64,000 nucleotides of DNA from an uncultured Blautia sp. (GCA_934394545.1 CAKRRG010000004.1:32813-96812); one strand, 5' to 3'; shown: positions 25,117 through 34,378, counted from the first letter of the stretch. Numbers and translations: made by a program. Notes: generated by a model not told the origin, from the letters alone.

Positions 25117-26172
25117 ATGGATAAAAAAGAATTATATAAGTATGTGGGGAATACGCAGCAGGTAGCTTATATACGAAAAGTAACTTGCGAGGAAGGCAGA
25201 AGCACAGGACTTAGATTGTTTGATGTAAAAAACGGATGCCTTCAGTATCAGGTGATGTGTGATAAATGTTTGGATGTATCTGGACTTTCTTATAAAGGAA
25301 TCAATATGAATTTTCTTTCGAAACCAGGCCTTCAGGGAAGAAATCATTACGATACCAATGGGCAGGAAGCTCTTAGAAGTATTATGGGAGGATTGTTTTT
25401 TACAGCAGGACTGGAGAATATATGTGCTCCCTATAAGAATGAGAGCGGAGAATATCCAATGCATGGAAGAATCCGTACTACACCTGCTGAGAATATTTCA
25501 TCTAATGAGGAATGGACCGAGGAAGGTTTTAAACTTAGTGTATCCGGAACTATGCGAGAGGCAGAGCTTTTTGGCGAAAATATGGTTCTGCATCGAACTA
25601 TTGAAACCGTGATGGGAACAAAGTCTATAAAGGTTGTGGATGAAGTGGAGAATCAGGCATATAGAGAGGAACCATTGATGCTTTTGTATCATATTAATTT
25701 GGGATATCCATTTTTGACACCAGATTTGAGACTTTATATTCCAACTCAAAAAGTAACGGCAAGGGATGCGGATGCAGCAGGGCATGAGGCGGAATATGAT
25801 CGTATGGATGAGCCGAAAGAGAATGAGCCGGAATATGTTTTTATTCATGACATCAAAAAAACAAATGATGAAAAAACATGGGTGCTTGCAATAAATCCTA
25901 AGCTTCATCTTGGGCTGAAAATTCAGTATGCAACAAAAAATCTGCCATATTTTATGGAATGGAAATCTACGGCAGCAGGAGATTATGTGATTGGTTTGGA
26001 ACCTTCTAATTCCAGTGTATATGGAAGAGGATATCACGAAGAGAAAGAAAATCTTCACATGCTAAAATCGTTTGAGAAAGAAAAGAATGAGTTGATTTTT
26101 ACTGTTCTGGATGGAGATGAAGAAATACAGGAAGAAATCGAAAAATTTAATAGAACTTTCAAATCAATATAA
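25117..26172 (+). CDS. DUF4432 aldose-1-epimerase-like protein
   Basis: 351 residues. A beta-rich galactose-mutarotase-like fold with GLRLFDVKNG, CDKCLDVSGLSYKG, GGLFFTAGLENICAP, MHGRIRTTPA and LLYHINLGYPFL fits DUF4432. These are probable sugar or sugar-phosphate epimerases or mutarotases. The ATG at 25117 has GGAG six bases upstream; a frame extension to 25096 lies in the previous gene. Embedded in the kinase-isomerase operon with 4-18 base gaps, it is expected to act on the same sugar. Confidence 0.85.
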   Translation: MDKKELYKYVGNTQQVAYIRKVTCEEGRSTGLRLFDVKNGCLQYQVMCDKCLDVSGLSYKGINMNFLSKPGLQGRNHYDTNGQEALRSIMGGLFFTAGLENICAPYKNESGEYPMHGRIRTTPAENISSNEEWTEEGFKLSVSGTMREAELFGENMVLHRTIETVMGTKSIKVVDEVENQAYREEPLMLLYHINLGYPFLTPDLRLYIPTQKVTARDADAAGHEAEYDRMDEPKENEPEYVFIHDIKKTNDEKTWVLAINPKLHLGLKIQYATKNLPYFMEWKSTAAGDYVIGLEPSNSSVYGRGYHEEKENLHMLKSFEKEKNELIFTVLDGDEEIQEEIEKFNRTFKSI

Positions 26173-26189
26173 ATCAGGAGGATTTAACT

Positions 26190-26903
26190 ATGAAACGTTC
26201 AGAAATTAATGCAACAATTAAAAAAATGGAAAGACTTTTGGATGATTGCAGATTCAAACTTCCGCCATATCTGTACTTTACTCCAGATGAATGGAAGGAA
26301 AAAAATCATGAATATGATGAAATTCGTGAGTGCGAGCTTGGCTGGGATGTAACTGATTACGGAGAAGGAAGATTTGACACATTAGGTTTGGCTTTGATCA
26401 CTATTCGTAATGGAAATGTTCATAATCCAAAATATAATAAACCTTATGCGGAAAAAATTATGATGTGTGATAGCGGACAGGTTTCTCCAATGCATTATCA
26501 TGCAAACAAGCTGGAAGATATCATCAATCGTGGTGGAAATGATATTATTTTTACATTCTATAACGCAGATAAGACGAAGGTACATCGTACAGAAGATGGA
26601 AGAGAAATCTTTGAAAAGGATCTGCAAAACGATGTCCTCATTTATAAAGATGGCCGTCAGTATAAGGTAAAAGCAGGTGAGCCGGTACGAATTCATAATG
26701 GAGAGTCTATTACATTGGTTCCGTATCAGTATCATGAGTTTATTATTCCGGAAGGTGGTCCTTCTTTGATTGGAGAAGTCTCAATGGTAAATGATGATCA
26801 TACAGATAATTATTTTTATGAGCCATTAGGAAGATTTCCAACTATTGAGGAGGATGAAGCACCATATAGATTGCTTTGTACAGAGTATCCAAAGGCAAAA
26901 TAA
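26190..26903 (+). CDS. D-lyxose isomerase-like cupin
   Basis: 237 residues. A cupin with metal ligands His102 and His104 (PMHYHANKLED), Glu109 and His182 (PYQYHEFIIPEGG) matches the D-lyxose isomerase (YdaE-type) family, which converts D-lyxose to D-xylulose and D-mannose to D-fructose with Mn. Last gene of the operon, so the pathway probably enters as an aldose isomerised here and phosphorylated by the PfkB kinase. CAGGAGGATTTAACT precedes the ATG. Confidence 0.88.
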   Translation: MKRSEINATIKKMERLLDDCRFKLPPYLYFTPDEWKEKNHEYDEIRECELGWDVTDYGEGRFDTLGLALITIRNGNVHNPKYNKPYAEKIMMCDSGQVSPMHYHANKLEDIINRGGNDIIFTFYNADKTKVHRTEDGREIFEKDLQNDVLIYKDGRQYKVKAGEPVRIHNGESITLVPYQYHEFIIPEGGPSLIGEVSMVNDDHTDNYFYEPLGRFPTIEEDEAPYRLLCTEYPKAK

Positions 26904-26938
26904 TGTTGAATACGATTAGTAAGTATTTGTAATAAAAA

Positions 26939-26972
26939 GGGCGTTATTACCGGGTGAATGGTAATAACGCCC
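26939..26972. terminator. Bidirectional terminator between convergent operons
   Basis: GGGCGTTATTACC (26939-26951) pairs perfectly with GGTAATAACGCCC (26960-26972). On the minus strand it is followed by TTTTTATT, giving a good terminator for the aldolase operon; the + side has only a weak T-run. Confidence 0.85.
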
Positions 26973-26995
26973 TGTGTCTTACTTATACGAATAGA

Positions 26996-27841
26996 TTAGA
27001 ACTTGGAAAGCTCTAATTTCTTAACCAGATAGTCCATTAATCTTTCCTGAGCGTAGATTGGGAAATCAAATACATTACCCTTATCGCCGTGGAGAGCACC
27101 GAAGTCTTTCATGCAATCATAATAAAGCTGGAAAAATTCTGTACCAACGTTGAATTTATTGATACCATTAACAAATGCCTGATCAAGCTGATCATTCGGG
27201 ATACCGCTTCCACCGTGAAGAACAAGTGGAATATCTGTTGCGGCATTGATTTCAGCAAGGCGTTTAATATCAAGATGTGGAGTTTCTTTGTATACGCCGT
27301 GTGCACTTCCAATAGCAACAGCAAGTGCATCAGCACCGGACTGCTCAAGGAAGCTTGCTGCAACATCAGCTTTTGTATACATATCCAGGTTGCTCTGATC
27401 AGAAACAGTGGCAGCGAAGCCTACATGACCAAGTTCAGCCTCAACAGCAACGTCAAAAGCGTGAGCAATATCAACTACCTTACGTGTGTTGACAATGTTT
27501 TCTTCAACTGAAAGCATAGAACCGTCATACATTACAGAAGAGAATCCTGCTTTGATTGATCTTATGATGTAGTTGAGATCCTGGCAGTGGTCAAGATGAA
27601 CGCCTACAGGAACTTTAACTTCTTTTGCAACAGCAGCAGCTGCTGCTGCAAAAAGCTCTGGATTGCACATGTTGTTCAGTGTACAGTGTTCCGGATAAAG
27701 CATTACCAGAACTGGCTTGTTTACTTTGTCTGCTGCATGGGCAACAGAGTAGATCATGTTGTAGTCTGTACAGTTAAATGCAATTACGGATGTGTTGGCA
27801 TCACTGGCCATTTTAAGAATTTCTTTTACTGGAGTAAGCAT
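26996..27841 (-). CDS. Class II (zinc) ketose-bisphosphate aldolase
   Basis: 281 residues. Catalytic Asp84 and zinc ligand His85 in HLDHCQD, His181 in IGSAHGVY, His209 in LHGGSGIP and the NVGTEF phosphate-binding region match class II fructose/tagatose-bisphosphate aldolases. It cleaves a ketose 1-phosphate or bisphosphate to DHAP and an aldehyde. Last gene of the dhaK-dhaL-aldolase operon and convergent with the lyxose isomerase operon. A second aldolase occurs at 39063 in another module. Confidence 0.92.
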   Translation of the reverse strand: MLTPVKEILKMASDANTSVIAFNCTDYNMIYSVAHAADKVNKPVLVMLYPEHCTLNNMCNPELFAAAAAAVAKEVKVPVGVHLDHCQDLNYIIRSIKAGFSSVMYDGSMLSVEENIVNTRKVVDIAHAFDVAVEAELGHVGFAATVSDQSNLDMYTKADVAASFLEQSGADALAVAIGSAHGVYKETPHLDIKRLAEINAATDIPLVLHGGSGIPNDQLDQAFVNGINKFNVGTEFFQLYYDCMKDFGALHGDKGNVFDFPIYAQERLMDYLVKKLELSKF

Positions 27842-27896
27842 AATTATCTTCCTTTCTCGTATAAATAATGATGTGATTTATTTGATGCCCGGAAAA

Positions 27897-28547
27897 TTAA
27901 TTCTGGGCAACAAGTTCGTGAGCTAAAGTTTCAAAAATAAGAGCTGTAGAAACAGCACCCGTATCTGGATGTCCAAGAGTCTTATCACGGAAGTTTTTGG
28001 AACGTCCTTTTTTGGAAATCATATCACGTGTAAGTTCCACACCATGCTGAGTTGCCAAAGATGCCTTCTTAATAGCGTCCTCAAAAGATTCCGCAGAAAG
28101 AGCAGATGCTTTTAAGGAATCTGAAGTTTCAGCTAGTGCATCGTACATTGTTTTGTCACCTCGGTCAACTTTTCCGCGACGTTTTATCTCAAGGCGTCCG
28201 CCATCAATATAGCTTGCGAAATCTGCAACATTCATGGTGGTCTTATCTTTAAGGGCATCGATTCCACCGATAAATAGTGTTCCAAAAATAACGCCAGAGG
28301 TACCTCCCATAGAACGAATCAATGCCAAACCGGTATTCCACATGAGATCATACATGGTTTCATAGGTGTGGGAAGTCAGTTCTTTTTTCATGGCACTGAA
28401 ACCAATCTTCATACCAAAACCATGATCTCCATCTCCAATAATTGTATCAAGATCCGTAAGCATTTGTTCGGAGGCAATGATTTTGTTACAAACGGCAATC
28501 AGAGCATTTTGGAATTCAGGGATAGAAACAAAATCCTTATTTTTCAT
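27897..28547 (-). CDS. dhaL: DhaL-like ADP-binding kinase subunit
   Basis: 216 residues from the ATG at 28547, which has AGAGGAGGAACTC upstream; the open frame to 28622 lacks such a site. Asp residues for Mg-nucleotide binding in IGDGDHGFGM, the MGGTSGVIFGTLF helix and the C-terminal GRSKNFRDKTLGHPDTGA are typical of DhaL, including intact metal ligands. DhaL carries the ADP/ATP for DhaK. No DhaM phosphotransferase gene is nearby, so phosphate may come from ATP or a distant PTS. Overlap partner of the altered DhaK upstream. Confidence 0.88.
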   Translation of the reverse strand: MKNKDFVSIPEFQNALIAVCNKIIASEQMLTDLDTIIGDGDHGFGMKIGFSAMKKELTSHTYETMYDLMWNTGLALIRSMGGTSGVIFGTLFIGGIDALKDKTTMNVADFASYIDGGRLEIKRRGKVDRGDKTMYDALAETSDSLKASALSAESFEDAIKKASLATQHGVELTRDMISKKGRSKNFRDKTLGHPDTGAVSTALIFETLAHELVAQN

Positions 28548-28560
28548 GAGTTCCTCCTCT

Positions 28561-29523
28561 CTATAAAATGAATGAATCTGAGAAACAACGTTCTTCCATA
28601 AAAGGCCAGCATCGTTCATCAACTGCCATCATTGTTACAGAAAATGCATAAGAATCGCACATACGGAAGAAATATCCGGCGCTCATCTGATGGATTCTAC
28701 CCTGAGAGTATTCATCTAAATATTTAGCAAGGATGAATTGATCTTCGTAGAAGGTATAAATTGCTCGGTTGATCAGCACATAAATGCGTTCATTATCTTT
28801 TGGTGAAATGTCCTGATATAACTTATCATAAGCGAGTTTTGCGGCATCCTTCAGATTGAACTGTCCTTCATATGTATAACGTGGTGGTTCTCCGGAAATA
28901 CCCTCTCCAAGACTGATTGTCTCATCCTTAAAATTGGCAGAGACCATAATGCTTGTAGTCCTGGACTTTACATAAGAAAGGAGATCTGCAATTTCTTCAA
29001 GGGTTGCACCTGTTTTTGCATATCCGGAAGCAATTTTTGCAGCATAGACAATTCCGGTCAATCCAGTACGTTCATCCCGGGGAACAGATTCGTCAACGGA
29101 TAAACAGTCATCACAAAATGGTACAAGTTTTCCTTTTAAGCCATCTTTTTCCATAAGATCTAAAGCCAGATCGTTGTTTAAGCAATCTCCCATGAAGTTA
29201 TTGTACAAAAGTAAATATCCATGAGGACTGTTAATCTTCTTGGCTGTTTCATAAATATCATAAGCACTGGGAGCAGCGCAGATATTTCCATTTACAGCAG
29301 CATCGGCCATACCAGGAGTAGTACAGAATGAAAGCGTGAAGGGACCTCCCCATCCACCTGAGCTTACTATAATATTAACTCGGTTGGGATCAATGGGATG
29401 CCTAAGGATAGTGCGCTGATTGTAAGATTCAGGAATGGTTTCAACTAATTCAGGATATACTCGTCTGAGGCCATCCATAGAATCCTTTGTCATTGTATCG
29501 GGATTTGCTAAAAAACGCTTCAT
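28561..29523 (-). CDS. Variant DhaK-like kinase subunit lacking the substrate-binding His
   Basis: 320 residues aligning along the DhaK length. The loop that holds His56 in E. coli DhaK reads SSGGWGGPF (Gly at that place), the catalytic Asp is kept (Asp113 in FMGDCLN), and the GIHGEPG motif, whose His binds dihydroxyacetone as a hemiaminal, reads GISGEPP (Ser210). Two of three active-site residues are thus replaced while the fold motifs are intact. The substrate is probably another sugar or polyol, or catalysis is altered. First gene of the operon with DhaL and an aldolase. Confidence 0.8.
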   Translation of the reverse strand: MKRFLANPDTMTKDSMDGLRRVYPELVETIPESYNQRTILRHPIDPNRVNIIVSSGGWGGPFTLSFCTTPGMADAAVNGNICAAPSAYDIYETAKKINSPHGYLLLYNNFMGDCLNNDLALDLMEKDGLKGKLVPFCDDCLSVDESVPRDERTGLTGIVYAAKIASGYAKTGATLEEIADLLSYVKSRTTSIMVSANFKDETISLGEGISGEPPRYTYEGQFNLKDAAKLAYDKLYQDISPKDNERIYVLINRAIYTFYEDQFILAKYLDEYSQGRIHQMSAGYFFRMCDSYAFSVTMMAVDERCWPFMEERCFSDSFIL

Positions 29524-29886
29524 AAATATAACCCTCTTCTTTTTCCTTATAAAGACAAACTAAAGTTCTTAATATACAATATAGCACCGAGGCATTTGGA
29601 AGTCAAGAGAAATGAAAGAAAACAAAATAAAAAGAAAATAAATGAAAGTTCAAAATTAAATAAAAAGAATATACAAATAGAAATACTTTATCCGGATAGC
29701 ACTTTAACTTGGATAAAAAGTATAAATAATGGTTGACAAATGGAAGAGAATAGGGTAATTTATATAATAACAGATGAATAACAAATGAACATTTTGTGAC
29801 ATGAAAGAAAAAATTCGTAGAAACAAGAACTTTCGAAAACGAAAGTTATAAAGGCGGTTTTTGAGAATAAGAGGCGGAGGAAGCCG
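29524..29886. promoter_or_regulatory. Divergent regulatory region, dhaK side and DeoR side
   Basis: 363 bases without a gene, very AT-rich. It holds the dhaK leader on the minus strand, several scattered GAAAG/CTTTC words, and a TTGACA at 29733-29738 with TAATTT at 17 bases or TATAAT at 29763-29768 for deoR. No ORF or structured RNA beyond the palindrome listed separately is seen. Confidence 0.55.
29828..29847. promoter_or_regulatory. Palindromic operator candidate for the DeoR regulator
   Basis: AACTTTCG (29828-29835) and CGAAAGTT (29840-29847) are perfect 8-bp arms with an AAAA centre, 40 bases before the deoR start. GAAAG-type half sites are common in DeoR-family operators, so autoregulation is likely; not tested. 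Confidence 0.5.
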
Positions 29887-30648
29887 ATGTTTGTAAAGGA
29901 ACGGCAGGAAAAAATTGAACAGATTATTGTAAGTCAGGGATCTGCCACAGTCTTGGAATTAAGTGAATTATTTGACGTTTCGGAGGTTACAATTCGAAAA
30001 GATCTAGACGAGTTGAGTAAAAAGGATCTTATTACAAGAATGCATGGCGGTGCAGTTGCAAAATATCAATCTATGTTATCTGTAGAGATGAGTGATCTGG
30101 CATCGTCGCATCCGACTGAAAAGAAATTAATTGCAAAGTGTGCAATGGACTATATTAAAGAAGGTGATTCCATCTTATTGGATGCGTCTTCCACAATAAT
30201 GGAACTTGCACTACTTCTTAATGAGAGTGATATCAGAAATTTGGTAGTGATTACACCTTGTATTTCTATTGCCCAGGTATTAACCCGGGATGCAATACAG
30301 GTTATTATAGTTGGCGGAGATTTTAATCGCAGACTTAATACATCGCGTGGACCTCTTACCATAAATCAGATTAATTCCCTAAGCGCAGATAAATGTTTTA
30401 TCGGTGTGAATGGAATAGATGATCAGTTTGGTTACTCAACAGGAGAGTTTGAAGATGCTGCAATAAAAAAAGCTATGGTAGATGCATCTAAACAAGCTTT
30501 TATTCTTGCAGATCATTCTAAAATGCATAAGCGCTATCTTGCGCAAATTAAGAAATTGGATGATGAAGTTGTTATTACAGATTCTTGTATGAAGAATATT
30601 GATTATACAACGATTGAGAAAAAGGTGACTGTAATACATGCAGATTAA
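29887..30648 (+). CDS. DeoR-family transcriptional regulator
   Basis: 253 residues. The N-terminal winged helix (ERQEKIEQIIVSQGSATVLE, VSEVTIRKDLDEL, MHGGAV) and the C-terminal isomerase-like sensor domain (ILLDASSTIMELA, IIVGGDFNRRL, CFIGVNGID, ADHSKM) are classic DeoR/GlpR. Effectors are usually phosphorylated sugars. It stands between the divergent DhaK operon and the first ABC transporter and likely controls both. GGAGGAAGCCG precedes the ATG. Confidence 0.92.
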   Translation: MFVKERQEKIEQIIVSQGSATVLELSELFDVSEVTIRKDLDELSKKDLITRMHGGAVAKYQSMLSVEMSDLASSHPTEKKLIAKCAMDYIKEGDSILLDASSTIMELALLLNESDIRNLVVITPCISIAQVLTRDAIQVIIVGGDFNRRLNTSRGPLTINQINSLSADKCFIGVNGIDDQFGYSTGEFEDAAIKKAMVDASKQAFILADHSKMHKRYLAQIKKLDDEVVITDSCMKNIDYTTIEKKVTVIHAD

Positions 30649-30733
30649 TTTGAATTATTAAGTCGATTGAAGGCGCGCTCGATCGGCTTGATGATATAAG
30701 GCGAAAACAAAAATGTATTAGGAGGAATTTACT

Positions 30734-31675
30734 ATGAATATGAGAAAGAGAATTATTGCATCTGCTATCGCAGCAACAATGACAGTTGGAATGGCTACAG
30801 CTACATATGCCAGCACAGCAGATCTTTCAGATCAGAACTGGGGATTTATCGTAGGATCTTTTGAACACATTTTCTATCAGAACGTAGGTGCTGGTATTGA
30901 AGAAGCTTGCGAAGAACTGGGTGTTGGAAAATACAACGTAACAGATTGTAATCTGGAAGCTGACAAAGCGATTAATGCAATCCAGAACTTTACAGCTAAC
31001 GGATGTAGTGCTATTGCATTAGCATGTAACGATGCTGCTGGATGTGTACCTGGAATTACAGAAGCTACAGCGAATGGCGTTGCAATGTTCAACTTTGACT
31101 CTAAAGCAGAAGATTTAACAGACGTTATTTCTTTCGTTGGAACAGATAACTATCAGGGTGGTGTTCTTGGTGGACAGGAATTGATTAGACTTACCGAAGA
31201 CGGCGATGTAGTAGCTATTATCGGTAATCCGGAATCAGTATCTACTCAGGATCGTGAAAAAGGTGCTCTTGATGAGCTGGAAAAAGTAGATCGTACAGTT
31301 CTTTCCGGATATAACTATGAAGGCGATGCAAATACTGCTCAGGATATCATGCAGACAATTCTTGTTTCAAATCCAGAGTGTAAAGCAGTATTCTGCGTAG
31401 GTGATCCAGCTGCTACAGGTGCACTTGCTGCTATTAAAGCTGCAGGTTCTGACTGCCTTATCGTTGGATTTGATGGCAACCCAGAAGCAAAAGAAGCTAT
31501 CCTTGACAAAGAAAACGGAAAATATTGGGTTTCTGAGATTGCACAGGATGCTAAGGGCATTGGCCGTGGCATCGTAGAGCAGATGGCTAAATATATGACA
31601 ACTGGCGAAGTTGATGATCAGGTTATCATGATTGACCCATTCATCATCACAGCTGAGAATGCAGCAGAAGAATAA
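30734..31675 (+). CDS. Sugar ABC transporter substrate-binding protein (RbsB-like)
   Basis: 313 residues. A secretion signal (KRIIASAIAATMTVGMATAT, then YAS) precedes a type I periplasmic-binding fold (WGFIVGSFEHIFYQNVGAG, CNDAAGC, FVGTDNYQGGVLGGQE, GFDGNPEAKEAI). Unlike most Gram-positive homologues there is no lipobox Cys, so the mature protein would be released or held otherwise. A hairpin follows the gene before the ATPase, giving high relative expression. AGGAGGAATTTACT precedes the ATG. Confidence 0.9.
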   Translation: MNMRKRIIASAIAATMTVGMATATYASTADLSDQNWGFIVGSFEHIFYQNVGAGIEEACEELGVGKYNVTDCNLEADKAINAIQNFTANGCSAIALACNDAAGCVPGITEATANGVAMFNFDSKAEDLTDVISFVGTDNYQGGVLGGQELIRLTEDGDVVAIIGNPESVSTQDREKGALDELEKVDRTVLSGYNYEGDANTAQDIMQTILVSNPECKAVFCVGDPAATGALAAIKAAGSDCLIVGFDGNPEAKEAILDKENGKYWVSEIAQDAKGIGRGIVEQMAKYMTTGEVDDQVIMIDPFIITAENAAEE

Positions 31676-31712
31676 TAGTATAAAAATAAACTGCTGATAG
31701 AATTAGTAATTT

Positions 31713-31740
31713 AATGCCGGGCAGTGCTGCCCGGCATTTT
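31713..31740 (+). terminator. Attenuating hairpin after the first binding-protein gene
   Basis: AATGCCGGGCAG (31713-31724) pairs with CTGCCCGGCATT (31727-31738) and is followed by TTC. A strong stem with a short T-run, placed to reduce readthrough into the ATPase and permease genes. Confidence 0.75.
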
Positions 31741-31853
31741 CTATTAACTCTATCAGATGACGGTAACCTTTTAATATTAGCTACAATCAGTAGCAGGCTT
31801 GTAAATTGTGCTAGGTTTACAGCGGGAGTATATAGCAAAAGAAAGGGATCATA

Positions 31854-33347
31854 ATGGAGGCGTGTTTACAGGCGAAAAACATTTCTAAGGTGTTTCCGGG
31901 AGTTAAAGCGCTTACAAATATTAGCATAGATTTTTATCCTGGAGAAGCACATGCGTTAGTGGGTGAAAATGGAGCTGGTAAGTCTACATTAATCAAAATC
32001 ATGGCAGCCGTGTATACGGCAACAGAAGGTTCTGTTTATTTAGACGGTAAAGAATGTAAGTTCCGCTCACCGAAAGAGGCACTTGACGCTGGTATTGCTG
32101 TAATTCAGCAGGAGTTAAGTATAGCACCGGATTTAACCGTAGCTCAGAATATTTTTCTGGGCTGTGAACCTCATAAAGGAATTCGATTAGATTATAAAAA
32201 AATGAATGAAGATGCACAGGCCGTCCTCACAGAAATGGGATTGGATCTGGATGTAAATGCATATTGCAGAGATTTAAATGCAGCAGAGCAGCAGATGGTG
32301 GAAATTGCCAAAGTTGTTGCCAAAAATGCTAAAGTTGTTATTCTTGATGAGCCAACCTCATCTCTTTCTGAAAAGGAAATTAATTCCCTGTTTGTACAGG
32401 TTGAAAAAATGAAAAAGAGAGGAACTGCCCTGATCTATGTAACTCATAGAATGAAAGAGTTGTTCCAGGTGTGTGACAGAGTTACTATTATGAGAGATGG
32501 ATGTAAAGTTGACGAGCAGATGATTTCTGATACCAACGAGGAAAAAATTGTTGCAAGCATGATCGGCCGTCAAAATCTGACAGACTATTACAATCGTCAC
32601 GAGCACCCAATTGGCGAAGAAGTATTTCGTGTGGAAAATTTAACTCAGGATAAAAAGTTCCGGGATATAAGTTTTCATTTAAATAAAGGTGAAATTCTTG
32701 GATTTTATGGTCTGGTAGGTGCTGGACGTACAGAAGTAATGGAGGCTATATTTGGTGCAACAAAGCTTCAAGAAGGAAGAATCTTCCTTCATGGCGAAGA
32801 AGTTCATTTCAGTAAGCCAGCAGAGGCAATTGCGAAAAGAATAGGATTTGTAACGGAGGATAGAAGACGTACTGGACTTCTTCTTGCAAAACCTATTTGT
32901 GAAAATATCGGACTTCCAAGTTTGACTGCTCATGCCAAAAGAGGCGTTGTAAATGAAAAATGGGAAAATGAAGTATCGGAAGAATATAAAGAAAAGCTCC
33001 ATATTAAAACACCTTCAATTAAAACCATTACATCAACACTTTCTGGAGGTAATCAGCAGAAGATTATTCTTGCCAAATGGCTGGCTGCAGATTCTGAGAT
33101 ATTGATTTTGGATGAACCAACCAGAGGTATCGACGTTAATGCAAAATCAGAGTTTTATTCTTTGATGTATAACTTTGTAGAAAATGGCGGTTCTATTATC
33201 ATGATTTCTTCGGAAATGCCTGAAATCATCGGTATTGCGGATCGAGTATACGTCATGAAAGAAGGCGAGATTCGTGGCGAATTGATGGCAAATGAATTGT
33301 CAGAAGCCTCTCTGATCGAAAACGCAAGTATTAAGTCAGAAACCTAG
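31854..33347 (+). CDS. Sugar ABC transporter ATPase, two nucleotide-binding domains (RbsA/MglA type)
   Basis: 497 residues, usual for the family. The first domain has GENGAGKST, an NAAEQQMVEIAKV signature and VVILDEPTSSL; the second has the degenerate GLVGAGRTEV P-loop and LSGGNQQKIILAKWL, typical of the RbsA/MglA pattern with one weaker half. Powers import with the permease 15 bases downstream. Confidence 0.94.
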   Translation: MEACLQAKNISKVFPGVKALTNISIDFYPGEAHALVGENGAGKSTLIKIMAAVYTATEGSVYLDGKECKFRSPKEALDAGIAVIQQELSIAPDLTVAQNIFLGCEPHKGIRLDYKKMNEDAQAVLTEMGLDLDVNAYCRDLNAAEQQMVEIAKVVAKNAKVVILDEPTSSLSEKEINSLFVQVEKMKKRGTALIYVTHRMKELFQVCDRVTIMRDGCKVDEQMISDTNEEKIVASMIGRQNLTDYYNRHEHPIGEEVFRVENLTQDKKFRDISFHLNKGEILGFYGLVGAGRTEVMEAIFGATKLQEGRIFLHGEEVHFSKPAEAIAKRIGFVTEDRRRTGLLLAKPICENIGLPSLTAHAKRGVVNEKWENEVSEEYKEKLHIKTPSIKTITSTLSGGNQQKIILAKWLAADSEILILDEPTRGIDVNAKSEFYSLMYNFVENGGSIIMISSEMPEIIGIADRVYVMKEGEIRGELMANELSEASLIENASIKSET

Positions 33348-33374
33348 GATTTAGAGTAAAGGATGGGAAATAGA

Positions 33375-34364
33375 ATGAAAATATCAAAATGGATATCTAA
33401 AAATGTCGTAGTTGTATTTTTGATTTTTTTATGTTTGTTCTTTGGAATTGCAAACAAAAATTTCTACTCAAGTGTTAACATTGTAAACCTGTTTCAGCAG
33501 ATGTGTGTAAATGCACTTCTTGCAGCCGGACTTACCTTCCCGATTATTCTGGGTGGTATTGATATTTCCGTTGGTTCTAATATGGCTGTAGCAGGTGTTG
33601 TATCTGCTCTTATTGGATTACACTGGTTCCCAAACATGGGATACGGAACCGCTCTTTTAGTTTTAATCGTATCTGCAGTTGTTGTAGGTACTGTAATCGG
33701 TGGTGTGATTGGATATTTGATTGCATATCGTGATCTGCTTCCAATGATTTGTACACTGTCTTTCCTTACGTTACTTAGAGGTGTTGCATACATTATCAGT
33801 GGTGGTGGCCCGGTTTACGGACTTCCAACATCATTTGGTGTGCTTGGTGCGAAACGTCTTATTGCAATTGAAGGAAGCTTTCCAAATGGTCTTCTTCCGG
33901 TCAGTGTTATCTTTACCGTGCTTATTGTTTGCTTAATGCACTGGATTCTTACCAAGACAGTATTTGGTCGCCATGTATATGCTGCTGGTTCCAATAAGGA
34001 TGTTGCACATCTTGCTGGTATTAACGTACAGAAGGTTACAGTTCTCTCTCATATTCTTTGCGGTATTTGTGCAAGTTTTGCTGGTGTTGTTACTGCTTCC
34101 AAGCTTCAGAATGGTCAGCCAAACATTGGTGAAGGTTATGAGATGTTTGCGATTGCTTCTTGTGTGCTTGGTGGAACATCTCTGACAGGTGGCCGCGGTA
34201 CCGTTGGCCGCGCTATGTTTGGTGTAGCTGTAATTGCAGTTATCAATAATGGTTTGAACTTGTTGAATGTATCTGCATATTGGCAGAAGGTTGCAATCGG
34301 TTCTATTATTATTGCGGCAGTTGTACTTGATATGTTCCAGCAGAAACGTGAAAAAGCAGTTTAA
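33375..34364 (+). CDS. Sugar ABC transporter permease (RbsC/MglC type)
   Basis: 329 residues. Multiple membrane helices with the family blocks FPIILGGIDISVGSN, RDLLPMICTLSFLTLLRGVA, AGINVQKVTVLSHILCG and ASCVLGGTSLTGGRGTVGR. The ATG at 33375 is chosen because the AAAGG sequence lies directly against the earlier ATG at 33363 but at working distance from this one. Forms the channel with the RbsA-like ATPase and RbsB-like protein. Confidence 0.93.
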   Translation: MKISKWISKNVVVVFLIFLCLFFGIANKNFYSSVNIVNLFQQMCVNALLAAGLTFPIILGGIDISVGSNMAVAGVVSALIGLHWFPNMGYGTALLVLIVSAVVVGTVIGGVIGYLIAYRDLLPMICTLSFLTLLRGVAYIISGGGPVYGLPTSFGVLGAKRLIAIEGSFPNGLLPVSVIFTVLIVCLMHWILTKTVFGRHVYAAGSNKDVAHLAGINVQKVTVLSHILCGICASFAGVVTASKLQNGQPNIGEGYEMFAIASCVLGGTSLTGGRGTVGRAMFGVAVIAVINNGLNLLNVSAYWQKVAIGSIIIAAVVLDMFQQKREKAV

Positions 34365-34378
34365 CTGAATCAAGCTAA

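Noticed and set aside
25498-26058. Minus-strand ORF of 186 codons opposite DUF4432
   Set aside because: Ile/Phe/Cys-rich translation typical of antisense frames; the + strand gene is clear.
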